Shown here: positions 11,451 to 22,575 of the stretch, in pieces | How the letters are laid out: the number at the start of each line of letters is the position of its first letter | Position numbering within the stretch: the first letter of the stretch is position 1 | Source: Torymus aiolomorphi | Lineage: Eukaryota > Arthropoda > Insecta > Hymenoptera > Torymidae | Direction of reading: 5' to 3' | Length of the DNA: 64,000 nucleotides | Assembly: GCA_036365515.1 (NCBI GenBank) | Contig: CM070874.1 | Span: forward strand, 177,308,297 to 177,372,296 | Program-made: the position numbers and the translations under genes | The notes under the pieces: model-generated | Databases searched by the model: none | The model's input: the letters and a program-made list of their open reading frames with translations, nothing else | Told to the model about the DNA's origin: nothing

Positions 11451-11715
11451 GACAGATGAAAGTCACATAGGAAAATCAAATTATTTAGTTAAGTTTTGTA
11501 CAGATAAAATTACTGGTGCCCACGTAGGGAAAATTACATTTGTTTAGTTAGTCTACTTTTATAGTTTTGTGGGGCCAGAAGTTAGAAGAGAAACAACGCA
11601 AACATGAACACACACAAACACAATCAAAATCCAAGTCGGCATGAGCCAAAGAAAGAGATAGTTATATTTTTATAATATGTAGAAACCTAAGGTTTAATAA
11701 AGCACTTATTATTAT
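11451..11715 (+). other. LINE 3' untranslated region
   Basis: Less purine-skewed than the body. It contains AATAAA near 11697 and ends in a TTATTATTATTA-type tail directly before the target duplication. Confidence 0.7.
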
Positions 11716-11729
11716 TACTTTAAGAAAAA

Positions 11730-11946
11730 TGGTTCTGAACTTTCCACTTGAATTTTCAACCAGAAGAAAGTGTTTGGGAGTAAAAAGAATAGCACCATTG
11801 GAAAGAGCAGGAAAAAATCTATCGATATATGTCTTTTGTTTTTTCCTGAGAGACTCAGAATACGATTACGAGCGAGTTGAATAGAGCGTATTTTGCACGA
11901 AAAATGCGTCGCGCGTGTCCGCTGGCTGGTTTCTGGCGGACGTTCC
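11730..11946. repeat. Right inverted arm of the DNA transposon, outer part
   Basis: Reverse complement of 4239-4460, including the terminal CCAGAAACCAGCCAGCGG block. It is separated from its inner part (5385-5518) by the LINE. Confidence 0.8.
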
Positions 11947-11956
11947 TATATATAAA

Positions 11957-12240
11957 GGCATAGAGACCTACACAAGAGACAGAAAAACTATTTTAATTTC
12001 ACAGCCCCTCCTTAAAATAAGGTTCAAACTAAGAAAATGAAACAATTCCGACCATTCACGATTTTTAGCTGTACCTATAAATAAAATATCAAAAAATTAA
12101 TTTTTTAAGTATTAAGTTGAGTTATTTTTTTTCACTGGTTCTGAATATTCACATATATCCTTTTAGAAGTTATTTTAAAGGAGTTATATAAGTATTAAAA
12201 ACTCTATTTCGGGGATTGACGAGCGAAGAGAGTAGGGGGT
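11957..12240. other. Minisatellite remnant, then unassigned AT-rich DNA
   Basis: GGCATAGAGACC and AGAGACAGA words continue the 14-bp array interrupted at 4239. From about 11990 to 12240 nothing recognisable is seen. Confidence 0.5.
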
Positions 12241-12247
12241 ACCCCTA

Positions 12248-12486
12248 ATATATATATATATATATATATATAATCATATGAACATGGACTTATGCTGACA
12301 CCAATGTATAAGACCACGTGACCTGTCTGCATAAGTGTAGTACCGTTTATACAAGTGTCTGCACAAGTCTAGCGTGACTAAAGAAATAATCTCTCTACTT
12401 ATGCTGACGTCTGCATAAGTCGGTCTCTGTCTGCATAAGTCTATTTAAATTTCGGAAAGTGTCTGCATAACTAGCGTTTCATATAT

Positions 12487-12520
<34 letters not shown>

Positions 12521-12530
12521 TACTATACTA
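12248..12530. repeat. TA tracts bracketing repeated CTGCATAAG words
   Basis: TA runs lie at 12248-12272 and 12485-12522. Between them the word CTGCATAAGT or its complement ACTTATGC occurs about eight times in both orientations, together with GTGACTAAAGAAATAAT at about 12377. The latter 17-mer, or a near copy, recurs beside the TA arrays near 43290 and 43684. Confidence 0.6.
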
Positions 12531-12559
12531 TATAGTTGTAAGCTCAATTAAGACGCTAA

Positions 12560-12985
12560 CCCTCTACGTCCCTCCGTATCCCTCCGCATCTCTCCGCATC
12601 CCACCGAGTCCCTCCGCATTCCTCTGCGTCCCTCCGTGTCCCTCCGCAAAGTGCCCTCCACAAAATAATGTAAAATTCACTGTTTTTTAGCGTTATTTGG
12701 GGTCAACCTTGTCCCTCCGCATTGTCCCTCCGCGTTCTTGCGTACCCCTCCGCGTCCCTCCTCGTCCCTTCGTATAAAGGGTCCTGTCCCTCCGCATCCC
12801 TCCACGTCTCTCCGCATTGTCCCACCGCATTGAAAACTACAAAATGAAAACTATTCCCCAGCATTCATCCGCATCCCTCCGCATTGTCTCTCCGCATCGT
12901 CTCTCCGCTTTGTCCCTCCGCAAAATGAAAACTATTCTCCCGCGTTCCTCCGTGTTCTTTCGCGTCCCTGCGACTTAAATAAAAC
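12560..12985. repeat. Degenerate decamer repeat TCCCTCCGCA
   Basis: About 30 imperfect copies of a 10-bp unit, TCCCTCCGCA (variants TCCCTCCGTG, TCTCTCCGCA), with short AT-rich interruptions such as AAATGAAAACTATTC. The GC content contrasts with the surroundings. Confidence 0.8.
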
Positions 12986-12989
12986 TTGA

Positions 12990-13361
12990 TTAAGTACGAA
13001 AAAAAGCATTATATTTTTTCATATTATCAGAAGGGGGAATTTTTTTTTAACGAAGTCTTCGTTATAACAGGCGAATAAAAAGCCCGTATCTGTAGATTAA
13101 TTTTTCTTTTATTTTTGCTTAAGTAGTGAACCTTTTCACTTGCAACATTTAAATGTAAACTCGCGCTATATTCTGCGAGGGCACTGCGAAGGAACAGTAG
13201 ACGTTCAAAAAAGTAGCAGGAGTTCCAGAAATATCAAATCGACGGTGCGTTGCCATTTACAGGAAAGCTTTGCGCTAGGCATAAACAATATTAAGTTCGT
13301 TATATGTTCGTGTGGACTGTTAGCGGTAGTGTCCTCTTAACCTAACTCGTCCTGCGTACCC
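12990..13361. other. Unassigned spacer upstream of helicase remnant
   Basis: No motif-bearing frame is seen. It may belong to the same Helitron-type element as the helicase remnant that follows. Confidence 0.3.
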
Positions 13362-13621
13362 GTGCAATCATTCTTGAATGTTCCACCGAACATTCTTCAA
13401 CCTCCCTCTTCTTTGCGGCAATGTCGTGTCCACGCGAATTCCAATATAAATAAGTTATTATTGTTGAAAGATTTATCTTGTACAGATTCTGGATTACCTG
13501 AACCTGATCCCATTATAAATGATATAAAATACGATAGTAAAATAATTTCAATTAGTAAGGAAATATTCGAAGATATGTTTACAAAATTAAATGAAGATAA
13601 AAAATTTATTTTCAAACAACT
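13362..13621 (+). pseudogene. Pif1/Helitron-type helicase fragment, 5' of a Copia insertion
   Basis: An open frame ends in ...LNEDKKFIFKQL exactly at the Copia left boundary. The preceding PEPDPIINDIKYD and EDMFTKLNEDKKFIF blocks resemble the region just before the Walker A motif in Pif1-like helicases of Helitrons. The continuation is found inverted at 22308-22840: on the minus strand it reads directly on from the Copia target duplication CAACT into NINKINFIDGPGGSGKTF, a Walker A motif. The helicase gene was thus split by Copia and its downstream part later inverted. Replication initiator (HUH) sequences are not seen. Confidence 0.65.
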
Positions 13622-13922
13622 TGATGTTAGGGAAGCAAATGAACGGACAAATACACTTATTCAGAGTTTAAAATAATTACAACTTTTATTTCTGCCGTTA
13701 CATTTTAAATAGAGTTAAGAGAGAGAGATTGACGCGAAGCTAGTTGCTCATCAAGAGCCGGTACACGAGTGAACGAGTAGTTCGTATAAAGGGAGCGTTG
13801 ACGCTCGCTGTAAAGATTATATAATCTTAACTACGCATAACAAGTTGGTGCTATCCAAATTTACCCGCGAATATTTAAACATCTTAAATTATTAATTGAT
13901 TCTTAATTTACAAATTACAACA
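13622..13922 (-). repeat. Copia 3' LTR
   Basis: 301 bp, starting TGTTGTAATTTG and ending CTAACATCA on the minus strand. Matches 18476-18763 with three substitutions. It is the complete copy of the pair. Confidence 0.95.
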
Positions 13923-13931
13923 CACCCCCTC
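13923..13931 (-). promoter_or_regulatory. Copia polypurine tract
   Basis: GAGGGGGTG on the minus strand, directly upstream of the 3' LTR; the plus-strand DNA priming site. Confidence 0.85.
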
Positions 13932-14054
13932 AATTAATTAATTTAAGATACATTAGATACATATATATGTAATAAAATCTACAATACTTCAGGTACATTT
14001 ATCGCAGTTAAAACATGTTTACACAAGATAAAAATTAATAAATAAAAACATTGT

Positions 14055-17000
14055 TTATAGTCTCTTCTTCTCTTCTTTCTTGAGTCCAATACCATCTATA
14101 AATTCTTTCAGTTTCGGGCTGTTGGTGGCTTTGGTGAGAGCGTCAGCTAACATGTGTGTCGAGGGCACGAATTCAACTTTTATTTCTTGGTTGTCGATTT
14201 TCTCCTTCACAAAGTGGTGACGAACGTTAATGTGCTTCGTCCTGCCACTAAAACGAGAATGCTGACCTAAATCAATTGCACCTTTGTTATCGCACAGGAT
14301 TAGTAGGGGTTGATTTAGTTGCATTATCTGCAGATTTGAGGCGAGTCTCTTTAACCACAGTGCTTCCTGCGTAGCTGCCGAGAGAGAAAGGTACTCAGCC
14401 TCTGTACTTGAAAGTGCCACTGTGTTCTGGCGTCTGCTGTTCCATGATATAGCTCCTCCCTGAAACATAAATGTGTACCCGGTCGTTGAACGTGGGTCAT
14501 CAGGATCTGTGGCATAGCTAGCATCACAATAGTCTATGATTTCAGAGTTGCCATCCTTGGTGTATGTTAGCTTCAGATCCTTAGTTCCTTCGAGGTAGCG
14601 GAACACTCTTTTAACACTCTTCCAATGAGACTCCTCAAACGATTGGTTGTGCCTGCTTAATTGGCTGACGACGTATGCCAAGTCTGGTCTAGTAGCCTGA
14701 ACTAGATATAACAATGAACCCACGGCACTTTGGTATGGTACTTCATTCAGTTTGAATCTTGACTCTGGAGAAACACTTGAATCTGATGTTGTCTTGATTT
14801 CTATTGGTGTACTACTGCTCCTGCAGTCCTTCATTCCAAAGTTGGCTAAAAGTGAGTTGATGTAAGCAGTTTGTTCAAGCTGTATGGTGTCACGAGCTCT
14901 GTCTTGGTGTACGTCTATTCCTAGACATCTCTTGAGAGGGCCAAGGTCCTTTATTTTGCAAATTGACTCCAGTCCTTTCTTGAGTAGATGATAAAAATCA
15001 ATGCTATCTGTAAATACAATTAAATCATCAACAAATAGAGCAATTATAATACATTTGTTCTTTGTGTGATAACTATAAATACAGGCGTCATAATCTGACT
15101 GTTTAAGATTTAATTCCTTTAAAGTTGCATTCAATTTCAAATTCCAGTTACGGCTGCCCTGTTTAAGCCCATAGATAGCCTTCCTGAGTCGACAGACCAT
15201 ATGCTCCTGACCTTTACATATGAATCCTTGAGGTTGTTGCATGTATACAGTTTCATCCATGTCCCCATGGAGAAATGCTGTCTCTACATCCAGGTGAAAC
15301 ATATCCAGTCCTCTTTGGGCTGCATAGCTGAACAGGAGCCTGAGTGATGTGAAGCGTACCACAGGAGAGTATGTTTCATCGTAATGGATGCCTCTGACCT
15401 GTGAGAAACCCTTGGCTACATACCTGGCTTTATAGCAAGTAGATCCATCATGAAGTATTTTCTTTTTAAATACCCATTTTCCTCCCACGGGTGACTGTCC
15501 AGCAGGTAGGTTGCAGAGCTGCCATGTCTTATTCTTCATGAGTGAGCAGTATTCATTTGTCATAGCTATACGCCATTGATCAGCTTCAGACCCAGTTGTT
15601 GCTTGGGCATAGGTAGATGGTTCTCCCTGCTCACTGATGGTTGAGTATATGACGTAGTCATCTAGGTGTCGTGGCGTGGCCCTTCTACGTTGGGTCCTTT
15701 GCTTAGGACTAGCTGTTGACTCTTCTGCGCTGTCATCCTTATCCACATCGCTGAGCTTTGACTGTGCTCTAGTTACTCGTCTTGCTGCTGACTGCTGCTC
15801 TGGTTCATTCGTTGCCTTCTCTTTCTTCTTCTTTACAGCTTCTTGTATATTTACAAATTCTTCTTTCTTCATATTTACAGGTTCTTCATTATTTATATGT
15901 TCTTCATTGTTCACAGGTTCTTCAATATTTACAGGTTCTTCAAGATTTACAGGTTCTTCAAGATTTACAGGTTCTTCAAGATTTACAGGTTCTTCAAGGG
16001 CTGCATGCTCTTCATTTTTCACAGGTTCTTCATAACTGTCCATTAGCTGTTGTGAATCCAGGGGCAGGTAAGTAATTCTGGATGATGAAGATTGTGTCTG
16101 ATCTGTTTCAAAAAATTCAACATTACTGGCTGTAATGATTTTGTTTTCTTCTAGACTCCATAAGCGATACCCCTTTTGGTTTTCACAATAACCAAGCATT
16201 TGTACTGGTTTTGATGTAGGTTGAATCTTCTTCCTGTGCTGGCTTGGGATGTATGCTCGTGCACGACAACCAAACACTCTTATGTGGTTGAGGTTAGGTT
16301 TCTGGCCACTCCACATTTCTTCTGGAGTTCTTCCTCCTAAACACCTTTTGGGGCTCCTGTTTGTGAGGTAACATACCGTCGACACAGCCTCTGCCCAGAA
16401 CTTGTTGTCAAGTTGAGATTCATGTAGCATACAGCGTACTTTCTCCAACAAGGTACGGTTAACACGTTCTGCCCTGCCATTCTGCTGGGGCTGGTACGCA
16501 ATAGAGGTTTGATGCTTGACTCCTAGTGCTTCCAGTGTTGAGTTTAGTGAAGAGTTCAGATACTCACGACCATTATCAGTCCTTAAAATTTTAACTCTTT
16601 TGCCTGTCTCATTTTGAACCAATTTAATAAATTTCTGAACAATCTGTGGTACTTCATCCTTCCTCTTGAGAAAATAGACAAACAATTTTCTTGAGTGATC
16701 ATCCAAGAAGGTAATAAAATACTTGTGCTGTCCAATGGAGAAATCTTCAATCTGGCATACATCACTGTGCACAAGCTCAAGAATCTCACTGGCACGGTTC
16801 TGGCTCTTCTTGAAAGGTTTCTGCACTGACTTGCCTGCTACATACACCTCATACTGGTTAATCTGGTTCTCTGGAAAGTCTATCCCTGTAGCAGTGTTGC
16901 GTAGCTGTTGCAAATAAGTACTATTCATGTGTCCCATCCTCCTGTGCCACAATGTGATGCTGCCTGGTATTGATGTCTTGAGCACTGTCTCCACTTTTAA

Positions 17001-18341
17001 TGCATTTGCTAAAGTTACACTGGGCTCGAGCTTTATTTTATAAATGTTTTGAGTACTTAACTTCCCTTCTAAAATCACATCACCTTCCTTTCCAAAAACT
17101 TGACAGCGAGAGCCATCAAACACTACCTTGCCACCTTTCTTCGCAATGGCACTAACCGATATAAGGTTAGAGTGTATATCTGGCACATGCAGTACATCTT
17201 GTAGTAGAACTTTCTTGTATTTTCTTTGTCCATTGTACTGCAATAGGATTTTTCCCACTCCACTCACCGGTACCTTAGATTTATTTGCTGCTGTGACACT
17301 CACTATTTGTGACCTGCAAACATCAGTCATATACTTTTGACTGGAACACATATGCGTCGAGGCGCCGGAATCGAGAATCCAATCGCCTCGATCTATGTTG
17401 TTTGATGACTGAACTGCGAGGAAATTACTGCCTGCTGCTGCCACTGACATCTCAGCGTCGACGAAAACGGCGTCTTGATCCACTGACTGTGTGTCCAGCA
17501 TTGATAGCGTGGAGAAAAGCGCAAAGACAGTATCGTCGTCTTCGCTCTCGTCGTCTGCAGCTGCCGTGCACGCGCTCGTATCAGTAGTTTTTGGAGCGCG
17601 ACACCGGTTCGCATAATGGCCGACTCGTTTGCACTTATAGCACCTAACCTTGTAATTCTTCCGAGAGCGCTGTTGCTGATCCACCGTGTAGCGTCCTCTA
17701 TTGGCGTTGCCGTGAGCCGAGAAATGCGCAGGAAACGCTTGCGCACGAAGCGCTTGCGTTTGAAAATTTTTACCGTTACCAGCATCTTCGGGTTCTTCTA
17801 CTAACTTGGTTTTCACCAAATCAGCGGTGATATCCGTTCCTGAATTGCTCAATGCCATAACCATGGGTTTATAAGATGCGGGTAACCCAGTGAGCAACAG
17901 GGCACCAACTAGATCCTCTGGTAACTTAGTCCCGATTAGGTTCAGCTTTTGCGATGCAGAGACAATCCGTGAAACATAATCTTGCATCGATTTGCAATCT
18001 TCAAGTTTCGTTGTAGATACTTCCCGTAAAAGAGTTACCTTACTTATCAGACTTTTGTCGTCAAAGGTTTTTGCTAATGCGTCCCAGGCTTCCTTGGCGG
18101 AGTCATCATCTTTGATGTATACGTAGACTTCCGGTTCCACTGATAAAATGATGCGGCCATGAGCTTTGGCATTTTTCTTAGCGTCCGTCGATATTGCTCC
18201 ATTTGCGGGAGCCTAGATGGTGTCCCAAAGATCCTCTACCTTGAGGTAAGCTCGCATCGCCACTGCCCACGATCTGTAGTTTTGCCGACCAGCTAGTTTC
18301 TCAATGGGCAGGAAAAAACCACTACCTGTTCGCTGCGCCAT
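14055..18341 (-). CDS. Copia Gag-Pol polyprotein with one premature stop
   Basis: An ATG at 18341 opens the frame (MAQRTGSGFFLPIEK...), a TAG stands at codon 43 (18215-18213), and the frame is then open for the remaining codons to 14055. Domains, numbered from the ATG at 18140: retrotransposon Gag; CCHC knuckle CYKCKRVGHYANRC (167-180); aspartic protease DSGAST (about 257); integrase zinc region WHRRMGHMN; integrase core with HSDVCQ, LRTDNGREY and ERVNRTLLE; RT with LDVETAFLHG and LFVDDLIVF; RNase H with CDASYA and LSSTEAEY. Pol order IN before RT is diagnostic for Copia. A Glu/Pro/Val/Asn 6-residue repeat lies between IN and RT. Apart from the TAG it looks complete. Confidence 0.95.
15868..16035 (-). 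repeat. In-frame 18-bp coding minisatellite in Copia
   Basis: Units of 18 bp encode LEEPVN/IEEPVN/NEEPVN, about seven copies, in the linker between integrase and RT. Reading frame is preserved because 18 is divisible by three. Confidence 0.9.
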
Positions 18342-18460
18342 TTTGTCTCTCTGAGTGCTGCGTGCTTGCTCCAAAAGAAAGTTCAAAACTGCAAGTCACG
18401 TACTGCGCACTTACACTCTAACAGCAATGAAAAACTTGTTCAGAATTTCATTTATGCAGT

Positions 18461-18475
18461 TCTGGGCCCATAACC
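18461..18475 (-). promoter_or_regulatory. Copia primer-binding site, internal initiator-tRNA-Met type
   Basis: GGTTATGGGCCCAGA lies directly after the 5' LTR on the minus strand. It is complementary to the anticodon arm of initiator tRNA-Met (CTGGGCCCATAACC), the half-tRNA primer known from Drosophila copia, rather than to a tRNA 3' end. Confidence 0.85.
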
Positions 18476-18763
18476 TGATGTTAGGGAAGCAAATGAACAG
18501 ACAAATACACTTGTTCAGAGTTTAAAATAATTACAACTTTTATTTCTGCCGTTACATTTTAAATAGAGTTAAGAGAGAGAGATTGACGCGAAGCTAGTTG
18601 CTCATCAAGAGCCGGTACACGAGTGAACGAGTAGTTCGTATAAAGGGAGCGTTGACGCTCGCTGTAAAGATTATATAATCCTAACTACGCATAACAAGTT
18701 GGTGCTATCCAAATTTACCCGCGAATATTTAAACATCTTAAATTATTAATTGATTCTTAATTT
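18476..18763 (-). repeat. Copia 5' LTR, interrupted at its outer end
   Basis: 288 bp matching the 3' LTR, ending abruptly at AATTT where the DNA transposon starts with GGCCGAATCC. The missing 13 bp are at 22841-22853 in inverted orientation. Confidence 0.9.
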
Positions 18764-19350
18764 GGCCGAATCCATCTCAAATCAGACAGCCCGCGTATGC
18801 CTATTTCACCTATCATGTTGAAATAAAAATATTTATGTTCTACTCGAAAAAATATTTTACACGTGTTTTTTTATTTTTTTGTTTCATCAAAATTTCATGC
18901 GTTCAGCGATGCCGAAAAATTCCGAGAAAATTCTTTCATTGAGAAAAAAAATTTTCAATGTGATTTTCAGACTGCTATTGTTTCAGCAGTTTTTCGAGCT
19001 TTTAAACGTGTAACCCACAATTTCACTCAGTTTTGAGCCCTCTTTAACGGCCTTAATGTCATTTTCAAAAAAATAAAAAATCCACGAGCTATGCACTTTT
19101 TACTGAAAAATTCATTTTTAGGGAAGTGCCTTTTTCTCGAAAACCCCATGTTTTTTTTGCACAATTTTTGTTGTCGTGATAGAGGACGGTAATGCCTAGC
19201 TAGACGTATTTGTGAGATTCGGTACTTTTTCCCTGGGATAGCGATCACTAATGAGATAACACACAAACAAATTTTTCACGCCTAATGCTTATATATAGTC
19301 AATGATATTAGAGTCAATGTAAAGGTATTTGTCTTTGTGTGTATGTAATA
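18764..19350. repeat. Terminal inverted repeat, left
   Basis: Starts GGCCGAATCC. It is the inverted counterpart of 21715-22307 and also related to both ends of the foldback copy at 22858-25338. Confidence 0.85.
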
Positions 19351-19505
19351 TACAGGTACACATAACTATGTATTTATTTGTTATTTGCGTCTTTTTGATT
19401 TTTTATTTTTATACCTTTTTTTCATTTGTATACCTATTTTACTACCTTTGTTTTTCTGCTTCATTGTTCTTAATTCAGTAAGCGGACGATCAGCGGTCTT
19501 TGCTG

Positions 19506-21530
19506 TCAAACAATGTATTTTATCGTCACATGTTTTTTAACCCATATATGAGTTTTTTGAATTCCAGGATACTTTGGAGTTGTAAGCCAATCAATATTTT
19601 TTTCTTTTCTGAATTGTTCTATTTCAGCATCTTGTAAATGTATTATTTTAATAGCATCAGTATATTTTTGAACATGTATTGCAAAATCATTTGCGTTTTG
19701 AATAGCTTCTTCAAGGGGCTCTCGAAGATTATGCGAAGTAGCATAATGCTTTATAAGTCCACCCACACCATCTACAGCTCCTTTGCCGTGCCCAGTAGCA
19801 GAGAACAACCATTTTATATCACACGGTGCTCGTTTTAGTTCATCTAATTGAAAGCGATCTTTAAAGTGACTCGCAGCGCCGTCTGATACGATGGTAATTT
19901 TTTTAATTGAATCACAACAATTTTCTTTCAAGAATTTTATAATTTTTTGTACTGCTAGCAAAGCATACGCTGAATCATGTTTTCGGTCATCACTTATAAC
20001 TGCGAAACTTTGTGTCGAATCCCCTTGATAAGAGACTGCTGTGAAAATAGAAATTTGATCATTAACCCAATGATTTCCTTGAACAGCTTTATTATGAATC
20101 ACAGCCCAGTTTTCAGCGAAGTCTATTTGAAGAACTAAATGATGTGAGTCTTTTTTAGCACTTTCTCTTTCTGTTTTTATAGCTTTGCGTTGAATATTTT
20201 TTACTTACATGTGTGTACTAACCCTCATGGTCCAAACCGAAAGTTCATCTTTAAAAGCAGAAATTGATAGTGTCTTTTTAATCAGGTTTCCATTATCCCA
20301 CAAAGCATATGTAATTTCTTCTGTGCCTTCTACATCTTGCAGTTTTAAAACATGAAACGTAATTCCCTTAATCCCTGGACATAGTTTGCATTCTTGTAAA
20401 TAACATAAATCAGATGGCTCAGAACACATTGTTGCATTTATTATTTGTGACCGACTTTCATCCAACTCTGTGACGTTACTCCCTCTAAAATTAATTAAGC
20501 TCGTAAGAAATAAATCATAATTTGCGCAATAGATACAGAGACAAACTTCTTTGATGGGGCTAAGTAAGACATACTTTGGTCGCAAACTATAAAATTTCGA
20601 TTTTCCAATTCTCAATTCTGGATAATCATTTTTAAATACTTTATACGTCTCTTTTAAACTTCGAGTACGAAAACGCTTAACTTTTTTCTCTTTTTTATTG
20701 TTAACTTTAATTGTAACAACGTCACATTTATTAGGAATTTGTCTTGAACAATTAAAATCATCATTTAAATAATATTCCATAACAATTTTTTCCATGTTTT
20801 CATCAATCGGATGGCCTGAATATGCATCTGGTTCTGAATAAATTCCTATTTCTTTAACAAGATTTCTCGATTTGTTGATCATATACATTGTTATTTCTGG
20901 AAATAAAGATAAAATTTCAGGTTTTGTAAAGGATGAAGGTAGCAAAGTCAGAATTTTTATTTTTTCTGATACCGTAGAACACTTTTGCAAGGCTAGACCA
21001 AGATTTTGTATCCATTCTGTACAATGGCATACAGTTGATTCATTTGCTGTTATAGAAACGTCATAAACATTGTTCAACTTCACATCAAGGGTATTAGACA
21101 ATGTTGTAAGTATTTTTTTTTTCTTCTTTGTTACGTAATTTTCAATTGATTTTTCATGTATAAGATTTTTTCTTTTAAGAGGCGATACAGAACCTAAGAA
21201 AGATGTACTTATTTCATTATTAAATTCTTCAATGCGTTCTGGAGTACTTGGTAAAAAATCTTCATCTCTATCAACTACGTTATCGGTAACTTCATTATCC
21301 GTTATAAATTCATTGTCAGTACTACTCACCAATTCTAAAGCACGATTGTAACAATGTTGACACAGATATGTAGAAGGTGTCAAAGGTAAATGAGGATAGA
21401 GGTGCTTCAATGGATGAGCAAGATTCTCAAGTTGTTTTAAACGTACGGAACTAGATTTGTAAATAATTTGTTTGTGTTTGTCTAAAAAGTCTGCACATTT
21501 GATTCTCTCTGTTGAGTAATATTGAGACAT
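19506..21530 (-). pseudogene. DDE-like transposase, nearly intact (one in-frame stop)
   Basis: From ATG 21530 the frame runs 441 codons to TAA at 20207-20205, then continues in the same frame for about 34 codons to the Met at 20102 and on to 19506, about 675 codons in all. The N-terminal part has a CQHC motif (TYLCQHCYNRA). A middle Cys-rich part contains VCLCIYCANYD and CYLQECKLCPG. The catalytic part has QIDFAENWAV just upstream of 20102, then IVSDGAASHFKDRF and SATGHGKGAVDGVGG. These blocks match the other related copies in the window. The single TAA could be a mutation, a retained short intron (GTAAGT overlaps it) or a sequencing error. It is probably the source type for the foldback copy nearby. 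Confidence 0.8.
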
Positions 21531-21714
21531 CGTAGTTGAGTTGATAAGGTGTAAATATGTAATAATTTTCCAAAAGATGATGGTTTTAAATAAGACGAGA
21601 TGTGTGATATATAGCAGAAACCGAACTTTTCTTTGTAAATGTTAAGTCAAACCATATCCATCTAGCGGACAAATGTACTAGTACATATACTCCTATAAGT
21701 AGGCGCACGTACAT

Positions 21715-22307
21715 GTATATTACATACGCACAAAGATAAATACCTTTACATTGACTCTAATATCATTGACTATATATAAGCGTTAAGCGTGAAAAATTTG
21801 TTTGTGTGTTATCTCATTAGTGATCGCTATCCCAGGAAAAAAGTACCGAATCTCACAAATACGTCTAGCTAGGCATTACCGTCCTCTATCACGACAACAA
21901 AAATTGTGCAAAAAAAACATGGGGTTTTCGAGAAAAAGGCACTTCTCTAAAAAATGAATTTTTCAGTAAAAAGTGCATAGCTCGTGGATTTTTTATTTTT
22001 TTTTGAAAATGACATTAAGGCCGTTAAAGAGGGCTCAAAACTGAGTGAAATTATGTGTTACACGTTTAAAAGCTTGAAAAACTGCTGAAACAATAGCAGT
22101 CTGAAAATCACATTGAAAATTTTTTTTCTCAATGAAAGAATTTTCTCGGAATTTTTCGGTATCGCTGAACGCATGAAATTTTGATGAAACAAAAAAATAA
22201 AAAAACACGTGTAAAATATTTTTTCGAGTAGAACATAAATATTTTTATTTCAACATGATAGGTGAAATAGGCATACACGGGCTCTCTGATTTGAGATGGA
22301 TTCGGCC
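21715..22307. repeat. Terminal inverted repeat, right
   Basis: Inverted counterpart of 18764-19350, ending GGATTCGGCC. Confidence 0.85.
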
Positions 22308-22502
22308 GTATAATAAAAATTTGCATAGTAGCGCCGTGTTAGTAAAATTTCAAAATAATTAATTGTTGATATTAACGCCAATACTACGGAATTTTGCATG
22401 AAACAAATGTTTTCTATTTCTTAAAAAACCCATCATTCGAATAAACTTGATCTGGTTGTATCAAATATTAAAGTCAAAACAAAAAAATCATTACGAATAG
22501 CT

Positions 22503-22575
<73 letters not shown>

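Larger units (their letters stand above)
5519..11715 (+). mobile_element. Apparently full-length, purine-rich non-LTR retrotransposon
   Basis: The LINE is flanked by a perfect 14-bp target duplication, TACTTTAAGAAAAA (5505-5518 and 11716-11729). The 3' end has AATAAA near 11697 and a short TTA-repeat tail instead of poly(A). The sense strand is extremely rich in A and G over about 6 kb, so the antisense strand yields many spurious Ser/Leu/Phe-rich open frames. Coding order is ORF1, endonuclease, reverse transcriptase and a C-terminal zinc cluster. All reading frames carry stops or shifts. Confidence 0.85.
4239..11946. mobile_element. DNA transposon with long terminal inverted repeats, split by a LINE
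   Basis: Left end: GG, then CGCCCACCAGAAACCAGCC at 4243 onward. Right end, reverse complemented: GG, then CGTCCGCCAGAAACCAGCC up to 11946. The inverted arms are 300 bp or longer: left arm 4239-4570; right arm 5385-5518 continued at 11730-11946. The LINE at 5519-11715 interrupts the right arm. Flanks on both sides are TATAT followed by minisatellite sequence, which fits a short target duplication inside the 14-bp array. Without the LINE the element is about 1.5 kb and holds only a transposase N-terminal exon (4910-5131), so it is non-autonomous. Confidence 0.75.
13622..18763 (-). mobile_element. Copia LTR retrotransposon (outer 13 bp of 5' LTR displaced to 22841-22853)
   Basis: The element lies on the minus strand: 3' LTR 13622-13922, polyprotein 14055-18341, 5' LTR 18476-18763. 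The LTRs differ at 3 of 288 compared positions, so insertion was fairly recent. The primer site, polypurine tract and TG...CA ends are all present. The left flank is CAACT (13617-13621). The matching right-hand CAACT is next to the displaced LTR end at 22836-22840 (as AGTTG). A DNA transposon inserted 13 bp inside the 5' LTR at 18764. Confidence 0.95.
18764..22307 (-). mobile_element. DNA transposon with about 590-bp terminal inverted repeats
   Basis: Ends are GGCCGAATCCATCTCAAATC on both sides, inverted. Homology of the two ends continues inward for roughly 590 bp (18764-19350 and 21715-22307), including a TAGTCAATGATATTAGAGTC stretch. The inferred target duplication is ATTT (18760-18763, with the second copy now at 22854-22857 as AAAT), so 4 bp. 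Long TIRs and a 4-bp duplication would be compatible with Sola-type elements, but I cannot assign the superfamily. One transposase gene lies inside on the minus strand. Confidence 0.85.

Noticed and set aside
5502..11479. Many minus-strand Ser/Leu/Phe-rich frames opposite the purine-rich LINE
   Set aside because: Caused by the purine skew of the sense strand; no domains, and the plus strand carries the LINE motifs.
15676..16075. Plus-strand frames with FTGSSRFTGSS-type repeats
   Set aside because: Antisense of the Copia hexapeptide minisatellite.
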